A DNA stretch of 64,000 nucleotides from Spirosoma oryzicola (GCF_021233055.1 NZ_CP089543.1:1-64000); one strand, 5' to 3'; shown: positions 25,240 through 34,572, counted from the first letter of the stretch. Notes: generated by a model not told the origin, from the letters alone. A program made the numbers and translations.

Positions 25240-25293
25240 ATCAGTCAATTGGAGATATTACATTGATAGTATCTTCGATTGACTGATTTTTTA
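25240..25293 (+). terminator. Terminator/attenuator after the precursor gene
   Basis: A 10-bp perfect stem, ATCAGTCAAT (25240-25249) with ATTGACTGAT (25278-25287), followed by TTTTTTA. It stands 18 bases after the precursor stop and inside the cluster, so partial read-through would give high precursor and lower export-gene expression. Confidence 0.75.
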
Positions 25294-25369
25294 CTATCAG
25301 CATTGAAGGAGTAGTAATGTTTTTAAATTAACAGTTTATTTTTTCATTAACATTTTAGAAAGTCTCAAA

Positions 25370-26191
25370 ATGTTTAATAGGTTTTTTGCCCCAAAAAAAA
25401 CGTATAGTGATAATAAAAACGGACTTGTTACTGTCATTCTAACTGTATGGAAAAGGCACCACTTAGAAGAGCAAATTGAAGCTATTATCAATCAAACGGA
25501 ACAGCCGTATCAGGTATGGGTATATCAATGTGGGGACCATGTTAATATAAACAAAATAAAAAAAAAGTTCAATAATATTCAATATATAAATTCCTCAGTC
25601 GATTTAAAATACTTTGGTAGGTTTTCTTTAGCTTTACATGTAAAGTCTGAGTATGTATGGATACTTGACGATGATGTTATTCCATCAACAAACTGGCTGG
25701 AAGATTGTAGAAAGATGTGCGAAAACAGAAATTCTATTATTTCAAGTGCAGGTCGAATTATTTCTTATCAAAAGAATGAAGACGGTTTACAAATAACTGA
25801 CTTGCGAAGATTTTTAGTGGGTGATGGATGTACCGAGAAACATTACAATTTTAATGAAAATGATACGGAAGCAGATTTTGGATGTAATAACTGGCTCTTC
25901 AAAACTGAATGGATATATTTATTCTGGAAAATTAAACCGTACACGTTAGAAAATGCAGAGGATATTCATTTATCTGCAACGTGCAAAATATTAGCTAATA
26001 TACCGACAATTATACCTGCGCAGAGTGAATTTACATCGTGTGGTAATTTAAAAAAATATTACGGCCATGATGAAGTTGCTTCTTGGAAGAAGATAAACTT
26101 TCAAAAAGCAAGAATAGAGGCTATAAATTACCTGATAAATGAACACGGTTGGGAAATACTGCAAAAAAATATACAACCTTCTAAGCAATGA
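25370..26191 (+). CDS. GT2-family glycosyltransferase
   Basis: A 273-residue GT-A type glycosyltransferase. The start of the catalytic domain (TVILTVWKRHHLEEQIEAII) is at about 20-40 and the metal/nucleotide-sugar motif DDDV near 100-103 (SEYVWILDDDVIPSTNWLED). A later acidic segment, ENAEDIHLSA, may supply the catalytic base. Glycocin S-glycosyltransferases are also GT2 enzymes, although no closer link is shown here. Its place between the precursor and the exporter suggests peptide modification. It is A+T-rich, like the rest of the first half of the cluster, and overlaps the exporter gene by four bases. Confidence 0.8.
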   Translation: MFNRFFAPKKTYSDNKNGLVTVILTVWKRHHLEEQIEAIINQTEQPYQVWVYQCGDHVNINKIKKKFNNIQYINSSVDLKYFGRFSLALHVKSEYVWILDDDVIPSTNWLEDCRKMCENRNSIISSAGRIISYQKNEDGLQITDLRRFLVGDGCTEKHYNFNENDTEADFGCNNWLFKTEWIYLFWKIKPYTLENAEDIHLSATCKILANIPTIIPAQSEFTSCGNLKKYYGHDEVASWKKINFQKARIEAINYLINEHGWEILQKNIQPSKQ

Positions 26192-28563
26192 GTTTTCCAC
26201 ACTTCACACAGCTTGACCAGATGGACTGTGGGCCAACCTGCCTGCGCATGGTAGCGAAGCACTATGGACGATTTTTCACTGCACAGTCGTTACGGGAGAA
26301 ATCGCAGATCGGAAAGGAAGGTGTTTCCATGCTTGGTATTTCGGAAGCCGCCGAAGCTATTGGATTTAGGACAATGGGCGTGAAGATTTCCTTTGATAAA
26401 TTAGCTGCCGAAGCTCCGTTACCTTGCATTATCCATTGGGACCAAAATCACTTTGTGGTAGTTTATGACATCAAAGGAACGGGTAATAGCTGGATGAATC
26501 GCACTATAGGAGGAAAGTCACCCTTAGATAGTGGTCTTCATAATTCCCTTCAGCCGCAACCGTTTATTAATGAGTTTCAGGTTGACAAAGAAAAAATCAT
26601 CTTTCCGTCGGGCGGCTGGCCAGCAGAAACACCACCGGCGGAGCGTAAGCAGCGTCAACAACGGCAGAGTACAGTTTTTATAGCTGATCCGGGCAAAGGG
26701 CTAGTATCGTATTTGGCAGAGGAGTTTTGCCAGCACTGGCTGTCAGACCAAAAAGAAGGGACCCAAGAGGGGGTTGTGTTGCTGCTGGAGCCAACCCCGG
26801 CTTTTTTTGAGCAGCAAGATGAAACGGTTACCTCCTATAATTTTGAGCAGGTACTGGCCTATTTGTGGCAGTACAAACTGTTATTGATGCAATTGGCTTT
26901 AGGATTGATCGTTGGAAGCGGGCTTCAACTGCTGTTTCCGTTCCTAACGCAGTCGGTAGTGGATATCGGAGTCAATACTGACAATATCCCCTTTTTATAC
27001 ATGGTGTTGGGGGCGCAACTAATGTTGATGGCCGGGCGACTGTCGGTGGAGTTTATTCGTAGCTGGATTCTCTTGCATATCAGCACAAGGGTCAACCTAA
27101 ACATCCTGTCCGATTTTCTAATAAAGTTAATGAAACTACCTGTGTCGTTTTTCGACAGCAAGCAGTTCGGCGACATCATGCAACGCATTGGTGATCATCA
27201 CCGTATCGAGAGTTTTTTAACTGGCCAAACAATGTCGGTGCTGTTTTCGCTGTTTAACTTACTCGTTTTTGGGGCGGTGCTAGCCATATATGATTTGAGC
27301 ATCTTCCTTATTTTCATAGGGTCGAGTGTGCTCTACATCGGCTGGGTAATACTGTTTCTGCGCCAACGCCGGAAACTAGATTACAAGCGGTTCGATGTAG
27401 CGTCCAAAAATCAAAGCAGCTTAGTCCAGCTCATTCAGGGTATGCAGGAAATAAAGCTGGCTGGTGCTGAGCGGCCCATGCGGTGGGCATGGGAGCGACT
27501 CCAGGCACGGCTGTTCAAGCTTCAAATGCGCGGGCTGGCCCTGAGCCAATACCAGCAGGCGGGGGCGTTTGGTATTAACGAGGGCAAAAACATCTTTATC
27601 ACCTTTTTGGCAGCACGGGCCGTTATCGAGGGGCAACTTACGCTGGGCGCAATGCTAGCCATGCAGCAAATCGTGGGTCAACTCAATGGCCCCATCGAGC
27701 AGTTGATAGGCTTTGTGCAGAGTTTGCAGGATGCCAAAATCAGTCTGGAGCGACTTAACGAAATTCATACGTTGGTCGATGAAGAACCGGTAGACGCTCA
27801 GTTGGCTACTACAATACCCAAAGCGAGTGGGCTTCATCTTAAAAATATAAGCTTCCAGTACCCTGGTGCGGGCAATGAGCCGGTGCTAGAGAACATCGAC
27901 CTGTCTATTCTGCCGAAAAAAACCACCGCCATCGTTGGCATGAGCGGCAGCGGCAAAACCACTTTGCTCAAACTTCTGCTCCGCTTCTACAAACCCAACA
28001 AAGGAGAAATCAGGTTAGGAGAAATGGGATTACACAACATAAGCCACTCCCATTGGCGCAGCCAATGCGGGGTGGTTATGCAGGATGGATTTATTTTCTC
28101 TGACACCATAGCCCGCAACATTGCCGTAGGAGTAGAGCGCATTGACGCAGAACGACTGGAGCAGGCTGTTCACATGGCTAATTTACAGACATTTATCGAC
28201 TCACTACCGTCGGGATTGCATACCAAAATAGGAACAGAAGGTAATGGTATTAGTCAGGGGCAACAGCAGCGGATTCTTATTGCAAGGGCCGTCTACAAAG
28301 ATCCGCAGTACATATTTTTCGATGAAGCTACCAACTCGCTGGATGCCAACAACGAAGCGGTCATTATTCAGAATCTGAACGATTTTTTTCATAGTAGAAC
28401 AGTAGTGATAGTCGCCCACCGGCTCAGCACTGTTATCCACGCCGATCAGATTGTAGTTTTAGACAAAGGTCGCATCAGCGAAATAGGTACCCATGCTTCA
28501 TTGATTGCCAAGCGGGGGGGATACTGGCAGTTAGTGAAGAACCAATTGGAATTAAGCCTATGA
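26188..28563 (+). CDS. C39-peptidase ABC exporter (PCAT)
   Basis: A 791-residue exporter that cuts the leader and pumps out the peptide. The C39 domain is at about 1-190: catalytic Cys14 in QLDQMDCGPTCLRMV, His88 in NHFVVVYD and Asp167 in FIADPGKG. An inserted stretch of about 60 residues between His and Asp is unusual. Six membrane helices follow (about 225-500), then the ABC domain with Walker A GMSGSGKTT near 584, signature ISQGQQQR near 688 and Walker B YIFFDEAT near 708. This is the normal order for peptidase-containing transporters that handle double-glycine leaders. Base composition is higher in G+C than the two genes before it. It overlaps the HlyD gene by four bases. Confidence 0.93.
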   Translation: MSFPHFTQLDQMDCGPTCLRMVAKHYGRFFTAQSLREKSQIGKEGVSMLGISEAAEAIGFRTMGVKISFDKLAAEAPLPCIIHWDQNHFVVVYDIKGTGNSWMNRTIGGKSPLDSGLHNSLQPQPFINEFQVDKEKIIFPSGGWPAETPPAERKQRQQRQSTVFIADPGKGLVSYLAEEFCQHWLSDQKEGTQEGVVLLLEPTPAFFEQQDETVTSYNFEQVLAYLWQYKLLLMQLALGLIVGSGLQLLFPFLTQSVVDIGVNTDNIPFLYMVLGAQLMLMAGRLSVEFIRSWILLHISTRVNLNILSDFLIKLMKLPVSFFDSKQFGDIMQRIGDHHRIESFLTGQTMSVLFSLFNLLVFGAVLAIYDLSIFLIFIGSSVLYIGWVILFLRQRRKLDYKRFDVASKNQSSLVQLIQGMQEIKLAGAERPMRWAWERLQARLFKLQMRGLALSQYQQAGAFGINEGKNIFITFLAARAVIEGQLTLGAMLAMQQIVGQLNGPIEQLIGFVQSLQDAKISLERLNEIHTLVDEEPVDAQLATTIPKASGLHLKNISFQYPGAGNEPVLENIDLSILPKKTTAIVGMSGSGKTTLLKLLLRFYKPNKGEIRLGEMGLHNISHSHWRSQCGVVMQDGFIFSDTIARNIAVGVERIDAERLEQAVHMANLQTFIDSLPSGLHTKIGTEGNGISQGQQQRILIARAVYKDPQYIFFDEATNSLDANNEAVIIQNLNDFFHSRTVVIVAHRLSTVIHADQIVVLDKGRISEIGTHASLIAKRGGYWQLVKNQLELSL

Positions 28564-29843
28564 ATACATTTTCCGAACTACGCGCCGAGGAGGTGCAGGA
28601 AATGCTAGCTCGGCCTCCCAGGTGGCTGTTACGCTGGGGTATTACAGTGGCCTTTCTGGTCATTGCGCTGGTGTTTGTCGGAGCGTGGTTCATTCACTAC
28701 CCCGATTTAGTGCGGGCTTCGTTTAAACTCACCTCGGCCAGTGTACCTAAAGCTGTATTGGCCCGCTCAGATGGGAAGGTGGTGCGGCTGTTAGTACAGG
28801 ATGGGCAAACAGTAAAAACCGGGTCTTCACTTGCTTATTTAGAAAGCACCGCCCGGCACGATGAAATAATTCGGCTGTCTCACCAGCTTGCTAACGCTTG
28901 GAACATCGCTAGGCAGGGAAATCTGGAAGGGCTTGATAAACTGGACCTATCGCACTACAACCATCTAGGTGAATTGCAGAACGCCTACCAGACCTTCGAG
29001 CAGAATCATATTCAACTTCGTGCTTATTTAGCCAATGGTTTTTTTAGTCAGAAAAAGGCCATCCTCCGGCAAGAAATTAAAGACTTGCAAGCCTTAACCA
29101 ATAATCTACGTCAACAGCAAAAAATTCAAGAACGAGACCAAGCACTGGCCGAAGAAGACTACGCCACTCAAAAGCAGTTAGCTGATCAAAAATCATTAAC
29201 CCCACTCGAACTCAAGCGCGAAGAAAGTAAACTCATAGGCCGACGGTTTCCTTATCAGCAAACGGCATTAGCCCTTATTAGCAATTTGACCGCTCAGCGC
29301 GTTAAAGAGAAGGAAATGCTGGAACTCGATAGGCAGGTTACCGAAGAGCGCGATAAGTTTTTACTAAGTTTGAGTACATTTCAAAGCGCTGTGGATGGAT
29401 GGAAATTAAGATATATACTCACGGCTCCTGTTAGTGGTAGAGTGATGATGGTGGGTTCATTGCAGGAAAACCAGTCGGTGGTTGATAATCAGGAAGTATT
29501 TTATGTAGCCCCCCCCAGTACCGATTACTTCGGTGAGTTGCGCATACCACAACAAAACGCGGGTAAAGTGCAAGTAGGACAGACTGTATTGGTAAAGTTT
29601 ACGGGCTATCCTTATCAGGAGTTTGGTGCCCTTCGGGGACGCATTACGTACATTGCCGACATTCCTCTTAGAGACAGCGTTTTTCTAGCTCGCGTTCAAC
29701 TACCCTCTGACCTGAAAACGACGTATAATCGGACATTAGCTTACAAAACTGGCATGACAGCATCAGCTGACATTCTCAACAATGATAGTCGTCTGCTCGA
29801 AAAGCTATTTTATCAATTTCGCCACGTGTTTAACGGAATGTAA
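28560..29843 (+). CDS. HlyD-family export adaptor
   Basis: A 427-residue membrane-fusion protein: one helix near residues 28-50 (FLVIALVFVGAWFIHY), a lipoyl-like half motif (LARSDGKVVRLLVQDGQTVKTG) near 70-90, a long coiled coil (about 100-280) and the second lipoyl half and beta barrel (LTAPVSGRVMMVGSLQENQ) in the last third. Such proteins join the ABC exporter to an outer-membrane TolC-type pore, which is not encoded here. It is the last gene of the peptide cluster. Confidence 0.9.
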   Translation: MNTFSELRAEEVQEMLARPPRWLLRWGITVAFLVIALVFVGAWFIHYPDLVRASFKLTSASVPKAVLARSDGKVVRLLVQDGQTVKTGSSLAYLESTARHDEIIRLSHQLANAWNIARQGNLEGLDKLDLSHYNHLGELQNAYQTFEQNHIQLRAYLANGFFSQKKAILRQEIKDLQALTNNLRQQQKIQERDQALAEEDYATQKQLADQKSLTPLELKREESKLIGRRFPYQQTALALISNLTAQRVKEKEMLELDRQVTEERDKFLLSLSTFQSAVDGWKLRYILTAPVSGRVMMVGSLQENQSVVDNQEVFYVAPPSTDYFGELRIPQQNAGKVQVGQTVLVKFTGYPYQEFGALRGRITYIADIPLRDSVFLARVQLPSDLKTTYNRTLAYKTGMTASADILNNDSRLLEKLFYQFRHVFNGM

Positions 29844-30365
29844 AAATCAGGTAATTCGTCGGTATATTAAACTTAGTATAAAAGCTCCATTTTGCTTTTG
29901 TTAACGCAACTATTTATTAAGCTTTTGGTTCGCTACAGCCGTTTAAAGTAAAGTGGTATGTCCAGTCGGCGAGCTGAGTGCAGGACAGAAGCTATGGAGC
30001 AAAAAAAACTTCCTCTTCATTTCTAATACCATATTGTCCAGTCCTGGTTTGAATTAGAGGTTTTTCAAAACAGTAGATAGGCAGGAGGAGAGTATTCGAA
30101 AACAATCTGTTATACTGAATGTAAAACAGATTGTTTTTTAGGTCCTAGTTTCGGACCGCTCGATCCTTTTTGTGAACAATTTCAGGCTTAAAATCATATC
30201 AGTCCTATTTGACCGACGCGCCCTCATAAAGCGTTTAGTGTACTACTTTCGGTTTGGCATTTCAACCCAATAATTCTGTAACTTCAACTTCTACAACCTG
30301 CTTGCTGAATCGAAAATAGATTTCTCATATTCACGTCTATAACGTGAGATAGATACTATTGCATC
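29844..30365. other. Gap with a terminator, before the recombinase
   Basis: No gene seen. It holds a hairpin, AACAATCTGT (30101-30110) with ACAGATTGTT (30126-30135), followed by more T residues, that can end rightward transcripts. Just before the recombinase a short broken dyad (TCTCA... to ...TGAGA, 30322-30351) might be a recombination half-site pair; this last point is weak. Confidence 0.5.
30101..30139 (+). terminator. Terminator downstream of the peptide cluster
   Basis: A 10-bp perfect stem (30101-30110 with 30126-30135) followed by TTTT. It lies 258 bases after the HlyD stop with no gene between, so it is the likely end of the cluster's transcript. Confidence 0.75.
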
Positions 30366-30971
30366 ATGAAGTTAGGTTACGCTCGAGTCTCAACACAAGA
30401 TCAAAACTTGGCACTTCAATTAGATGCCTTGAAAGCCGCTGGCTGCTCGAAAATCTTTCAGGAGAAAGTCAGTGGTTCTAAAACCGAACGACCTGAATTG
30501 AACAAGCTACTCGAAATCATACGAGAGGGAGACACGTTAATGATTTGGAAGCTGGACCGACTAGGTCGGTCCTTAAATCATTTGATAGAGATTGTCACTC
30601 AACTAGAAGATCAACATATTGGGTTAGTTAGTTTAAACGACCCCATAGATACTACAACGGCTCAAGGCCGCTTGGTTTTTCGCATTTTTGCCAGTCTAGC
30701 CGAGTTTGAGCGGGAGGTGATTCGCGAGCGGACTTTAGCAGGTTTAGCATCTGCCCGGCGACGGGGCCAACTCTTAGGCCGTCGTAAAGGGCTATCCAAA
30801 GCTGGCGAGCAGAAGGCCCGTATTGGCGAAAGTCTTTACAAAGAAGCCAAGTACTCGGTCGAACAAATTGCCCGCGAGTTACACATTTCTAAAACCACCT
30901 TATACAAGTATCTCCGTCTACGTGGGGTAGAAATTGGTACTTCAGCCCAAAATCAAACGGCTAACATATAG
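30366..30971 (+). CDS. Serine recombinase (resolvase/invertase type)
   Basis: A 201-residue small serine recombinase. The catalytic domain has GYARVST with nucleophile Ser9, the KLDRLGRS motif near 62-69 and the FEREVIRERT region near 118-127. A long E-helix follows, then a C-terminal helix-turn-helix (about 160-190, SVEQIARELHISKTTLYKYL). Length and layout are those of Tn3-type resolvases and Hin/Pin invertases. It may resolve plasmid dimers or invert a segment; no matching inverted sites were found by eye. Confidence 0.9.
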   Translation: MKLGYARVSTQDQNLALQLDALKAAGCSKIFQEKVSGSKTERPELNKLLEIIREGDTLMIWKLDRLGRSLNHLIEIVTQLEDQHIGLVSLNDPIDTTTAQGRLVFRIFASLAEFEREVIRERTLAGLASARRRGQLLGRRKGLSKAGEQKARIGESLYKEAKYSVEQIARELHISKTTLYKYLRLRGVEIGTSAQNQTANI

Positions 30972-31011
30972 CAAAATGCAGATGTACTGAATTTTGTATT
31001 TGTTAATCGAA

Positions 31012-31104
31012 GATTTGCTAATCGTGCCGTCAACCCAGTTTAACCTTTATTAAACGAAGGTCTGTTAATCGTTATGTCAACCCGATTTAACATTTATTAA
31101 ACGA
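31012..31104. repeat. Two tandem 46-47-bp repeats between recombinase genes
   Basis: Unit 1 (31012-31057) and unit 2 (31058-31104) both run TTTGCTAATCG-like, then GTCAACCC, then TTTAACnTTTATTAAACGA. A third partial unit starts at 31105 (CCGTTTGTTAAAT), and a fragment GTTAATCGA precedes unit 1. Placed just upstream of the second recombinase gene, it could be a res or att site or an operator. Confidence 0.75.
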
Positions 31105-31204
31105 CCGTTTGTTAAATGTTAAATCCAGTATCTTTAGACCAAGAATCGTAATTTTTGTGCCGTGGAACATTGTTTCGGGCACAAATTGTCTAAATACAAC
31201 TCAA

Positions 31205-31870
31205 ATGATGCAGCGACCCTACGTAGGCTACTTTCGGGTGTCAACCCAGAAACAGGGACGAAGTGGCCTGGGCCTGGAAGCCCAACGCTCAACGGTCAAT
31301 ACCTATCTGGGAAGTAACGGAGTGCTGGTAGGTGAATTTACCGATGTTGAGTCAGGGAAGAAAAATGACCGGCCTCAATTACTGGCTGCCATCGCGTACT
31401 GTAAAGAGCAACGGGCAGTCCTATTAATTGCCAAGCTGGACCGGTTAACCCGGAACGTGGCCTTTATTTTTACATTGAGGGATTCGGGAATTGAATTCGT
31501 ATGTGCCGATATGCCCGAAGCTAATACCCTGACTATCGGCGTCATGGCCACCATGGCACAGTATGAGCGGGAATTAATCGGTGAACGCACTCGTAAAGCA
31601 CTGGCGGAGAAAAAAAGGCAGGGGGCTAAGTTAGGTACTCCTGCTAACTTGGATACAGCGGCTATTCTTAAAAGTCGGAAGATCCGCCAAGTAAATGCAC
31701 GCCAGGACGAAAATAATCGACGGGCGGCTACGCTGGCCCGTTCGTTACGTCAGGCTGGTCAGAACTGGAGTCAAATTACCGAAACACTAAACAATAATGG
31801 ATTTCGTACGCGCCGAGGAAAATCGTTTCATGTTGCCCAAGTACAGCGTGTTATTAAGCTTATGGAGTAA
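31205..31870 (+). CDS. Serine recombinase, second type
   Basis: A 221-residue recombinase. The catalytic start is GYFRVSTQKQGRSGLGLEAQ with the nucleophile Ser near residue 10, followed by LIAKLDRLTRNV near 77-88 and YERELIGERTRKALAEKK near 120-137. The C-terminus has the NWSQITETLNNNGFRTRRGKSF part that resembles the recombinase helix region of small resolvase-like proteins found in plasmids. The ATG at 31205 is used because the frame upstream of it (back to 31109) has no recombinase sequence and overlaps the tandem repeats. It belongs to a different branch from the 30.4-kb enzyme. Confidence 0.85.
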   Translation: MMQRPYVGYFRVSTQKQGRSGLGLEAQRSTVNTYLGSNGVLVGEFTDVESGKKNDRPQLLAAIAYCKEQRAVLLIAKLDRLTRNVAFIFTLRDSGIEFVCADMPEANTLTIGVMATMAQYERELIGERTRKALAEKKRQGAKLGTPANLDTAAILKSRKIRQVNARQDENNRRAATLARSLRQAGQNWSQITETLNNNGFRTRRGKSFHVAQVQRVIKLME

Positions 31871-31932
31871 TAAGTTCTTGGTTGTATTATTGAAGTAATA
31901 AACTTTGATTCCTCATTTGCTTAATTTACGAA

Positions 31933-34269
31933 ATGAAATACAATTTAGCTGCACTAGAATGGCAACAATTTGAAGTTCTAGCTTTTCAGTGTTTACAATT
32001 TGATGTCTCTAAATCAGTTCAATACGTGCAAGGAGGAAGCGACAAAGGCCGTGATATCGTTTATGAGGGTATTACTAATTTTTTTGATGCTGATTCTAAA
32101 TCTTATAAATATATATTTCAGGTTAAACATAAATCGAATATTGCCAATTTTGCTGCGCTTAAATCAGATTTGGCCAAAGAACTGGACAAAGTTTATATCA
32201 AAAATAAATTATTTTTTGATCGCTACTGCTTGGTAACCAATCTAGCTATTACTGCGAGTCAGCTTGACGAGTTACAGGTTATTTTTTCTGATTTTATTAC
32301 TACACATTCATTGCCTAACACATTACGATTTAACTTATATAATTATCAACACATCGAGGCTTGTATAGATAATCATGATTCCTTAAAATGGAATTTCCCC
32401 AAAATTGTAAAACAAACTGATTTTAAACTGCTATTGGATGGGTTGTTTAAAAAACACGAAAAAAATATAACAACTGGGTGGATAGAAGTATTTAAAAAAA
32501 ATCAAGAAAAATTTGTTTATACCAAGAAATTTAGTGACACTCTTGACTTGATTCAGCAGAAAAATATTGTACTCTTATCGGGCCCTCCAAAATCTGGAAA
32601 ATCGTTTACTGCCGAAATGTTGGCATTATATATGTTCCTAGAAGAAGAATTTATTGTTTACAAATTAGACCGATTTGAAGATTTTGATAAGTATTTTGAC
32701 TCGTCCCAAAAACAACTCTTTCTATTTGATGATGCTTTTGGTAAACATAATTTGGAATATACACGATCTGATGCTTTTGACAGAAAGATAGAATTTATAT
32801 TAAATCTTTTAGGTAATAATCATAAGTGTGTTTTTACGAGCCGCGCCTACATATATAAAGCTTTAAAAGCACATGCTGATTTTAATTTTGAATCAATCCT
32901 TTCTGAAATCACAGTCGAAGTATCTAGCTTGTCAACAGGAGAAAAGGATAGCATTTTTAGACGCTACTTTACATTAAAATTCCCGACCCTTTCTACTCCC
33001 GAAGATGACTTCATTGAAAATTTAGTCAACCATACTAATTATGCTCCCGAAACGGTTCGCGCTTACTTTGAAAACGCGGATGATTTTGATAAAGCCGCAT
33101 TAATACAACATTTGAACGCTCCAGATGCTTATCTGAAAACAGTATTTATCAATTTACTTCAGCCCAAGAAACTTGTCCTATTAGCTCTTCTATTCTCCAC
33201 GACAGGCACAGATGCTTCAATCGCTTATGCATATCGTAACGTTCGTAGCGACGTGGGAGAAAAGGAATTAATAAATCTAAAAGAAGAACTTGAGATCATG
33301 GTAGGGAGTGTAATCAAAAAAAGTGGTCAACTTTATAATTTTTACCACCCTTCTATGTTTGATTTTTTTGTTAATTATCTAGGGAATGATCTTTCTCAAT
33401 ATCGTCAGATACTTTTTCGAAATATTAATATAGAACTGCTTAGTTTGGCTAAGTTTAAAACTTTAAAAACTGATACTAATTCTGTCGAAATAAAAACTGA
33501 TGATATTGAAGATTTTATCTTAGGCACCAAACGACTGCTAAAAAATAATACAGTTTCTTTATATGAAATTAATTCTCTGATTCACTGGATCGATTCGCCA
33601 GACTCCATGGTAAATTTTCAAGTCAAATTACGTCCAAACTTTAATAAGTACATGGATGAGATGCTTCAGGTAATTAAAGAGCTAAATTTCACTCGTTTCA
33701 TAAATGATAATACCATTGATATATGTATTTTTTTTGATGCAATCAGAAAGTTAGTTACTATATCATCCGAACAAACTTACATTGATCCGAGCTATATTGA
33801 GGCTTTTCTACAAAGACATCAAAGTAGTCCAGACTATTGGCATTTAGTCTTTTCACTAACACCCTATCTTCGAAAGGAGGAAGCTATAGCTTTGGTTACT
33901 GCATCTTGGTTAAATAATTTTTATAAAAAGCTTGAAGCAGAGATAGATAGTTTAGGTCATGAACTCTTTGGTGAAGCATACCCTAATTTTACCCTTTTAG
34001 CAGAAAAAAAGCAATTAATAGCAGATAAAAAGTTTGCTGAAGCTAATAAAATTTTGCAACAAACACATGCTGATTTTAAGCTTCCTACTTCTAAGTTATG
34101 GTATCCTCGTTATAAATCTTGTAAAGAAAAAATGATGGTTATGCGAAATAGTAGACCTCTTGGAGATATTATATACCAGAGGCTTACAGAGCGATTTTCA
34201 TTTCTAACAAAGTTAGAGGAAAATCAAAAGAATCGATATTTTCATAATACTCAGAAAAAATGGTGGTGA
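31933..34269 (+). CDS. Mrr-like nuclease fused to a P-loop NTPase (nSTAND-like defence protein)
   Basis: A 778-residue protein. Residues 1-150 form a Mrr-type restriction endonuclease-like domain: LEWQQFEVLAFQCL helix, GGSDKGRD with Asp41, and IFQVKHK with Gln63 and Lys65 as the QxK active site. About 195-430 are a P-loop domain with Walker A GPPKSGKS near 217-224, an FLFDDAFG strand as Walker B near 268-275 and the CVFTSRAYIYKAL strand. The remaining 350 residues are helical and should be a sensor. This nuclease-nSTAND design is typical of anti-phage proteins that cut DNA or kill the cell after sensing phage. It is strongly A+T-rich and stands alone in its unit. Confidence 0.78.
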   Translation: MKYNLAALEWQQFEVLAFQCLQFDVSKSVQYVQGGSDKGRDIVYEGITNFFDADSKSYKYIFQVKHKSNIANFAALKSDLAKELDKVYIKNKLFFDRYCLVTNLAITASQLDELQVIFSDFITTHSLPNTLRFNLYNYQHIEACIDNHDSLKWNFPKIVKQTDFKLLLDGLFKKHEKNITTGWIEVFKKNQEKFVYTKKFSDTLDLIQQKNIVLLSGPPKSGKSFTAEMLALYMFLEEEFIVYKLDRFEDFDKYFDSSQKQLFLFDDAFGKHNLEYTRSDAFDRKIEFILNLLGNNHKCVFTSRAYIYKALKAHADFNFESILSEITVEVSSLSTGEKDSIFRRYFTLKFPTLSTPEDDFIENLVNHTNYAPETVRAYFENADDFDKAALIQHLNAPDAYLKTVFINLLQPKKLVLLALLFSTTGTDASIAYAYRNVRSDVGEKELINLKEELEIMVGSVIKKSGQLYNFYHPSMFDFFVNYLGNDLSQYRQILFRNINIELLSLAKFKTLKTDTNSVEIKTDDIEDFILGTKRLLKNNTVSLYEINSLIHWIDSPDSMVNFQVKLRPNFNKYMDEMLQVIKELNFTRFINDNTIDICIFFDAIRKLVTISSEQTYIDPSYIEAFLQRHQSSPDYWHLVFSLTPYLRKEEAIALVTASWLNNFYKKLEAEIDSLGHELFGEAYPNFTLLAEKKQLIADKKFAEANKILQQTHADFKLPTSKLWYPRYKSCKEKMMVMRNSRPLGDIIYQRLTERFSFLTKLEENQKNRYFHNTQKKWW

Positions 34270-34572
34270 GTCAAATTGAAAAAATGGACCGACAGTATTC
34301 ATTAAAAAAAGAATAAGGACTAATCAATTTTTGGATCAAATCAAAATTTTTACATATTCTGAATATCAACGATAATTCATAAAGCTAACTGAACTAACTT
34401 ATAAATCGCTAAAACTACTTAAGAGCTACCAATAATTGTGTGCTGGCTTCTTACTAAGCATTTAAGATGTTAAAATATAGTGGTAAACCTATAATGGTTT
34501 AAAACAATTAAGTTTGGTAACGTAAAATGATCGATTAAACTTTAACAAATGCCACAAAGGGTATTTTAAGTT
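34270..34572. other. Intergenic gap
   Basis: A+T-rich and without a reading frame worth reporting. It should carry the promoter of the following nuclease-peptidase gene; no repeat or strong hairpin is visible. Confidence 0.5.

Noticed and set aside
30322-30351. A recombination site before the 30.4-kb recombinase
   Set aside because: The dyad is broken and short; no second copy was found, so I only mention it in the gap note.
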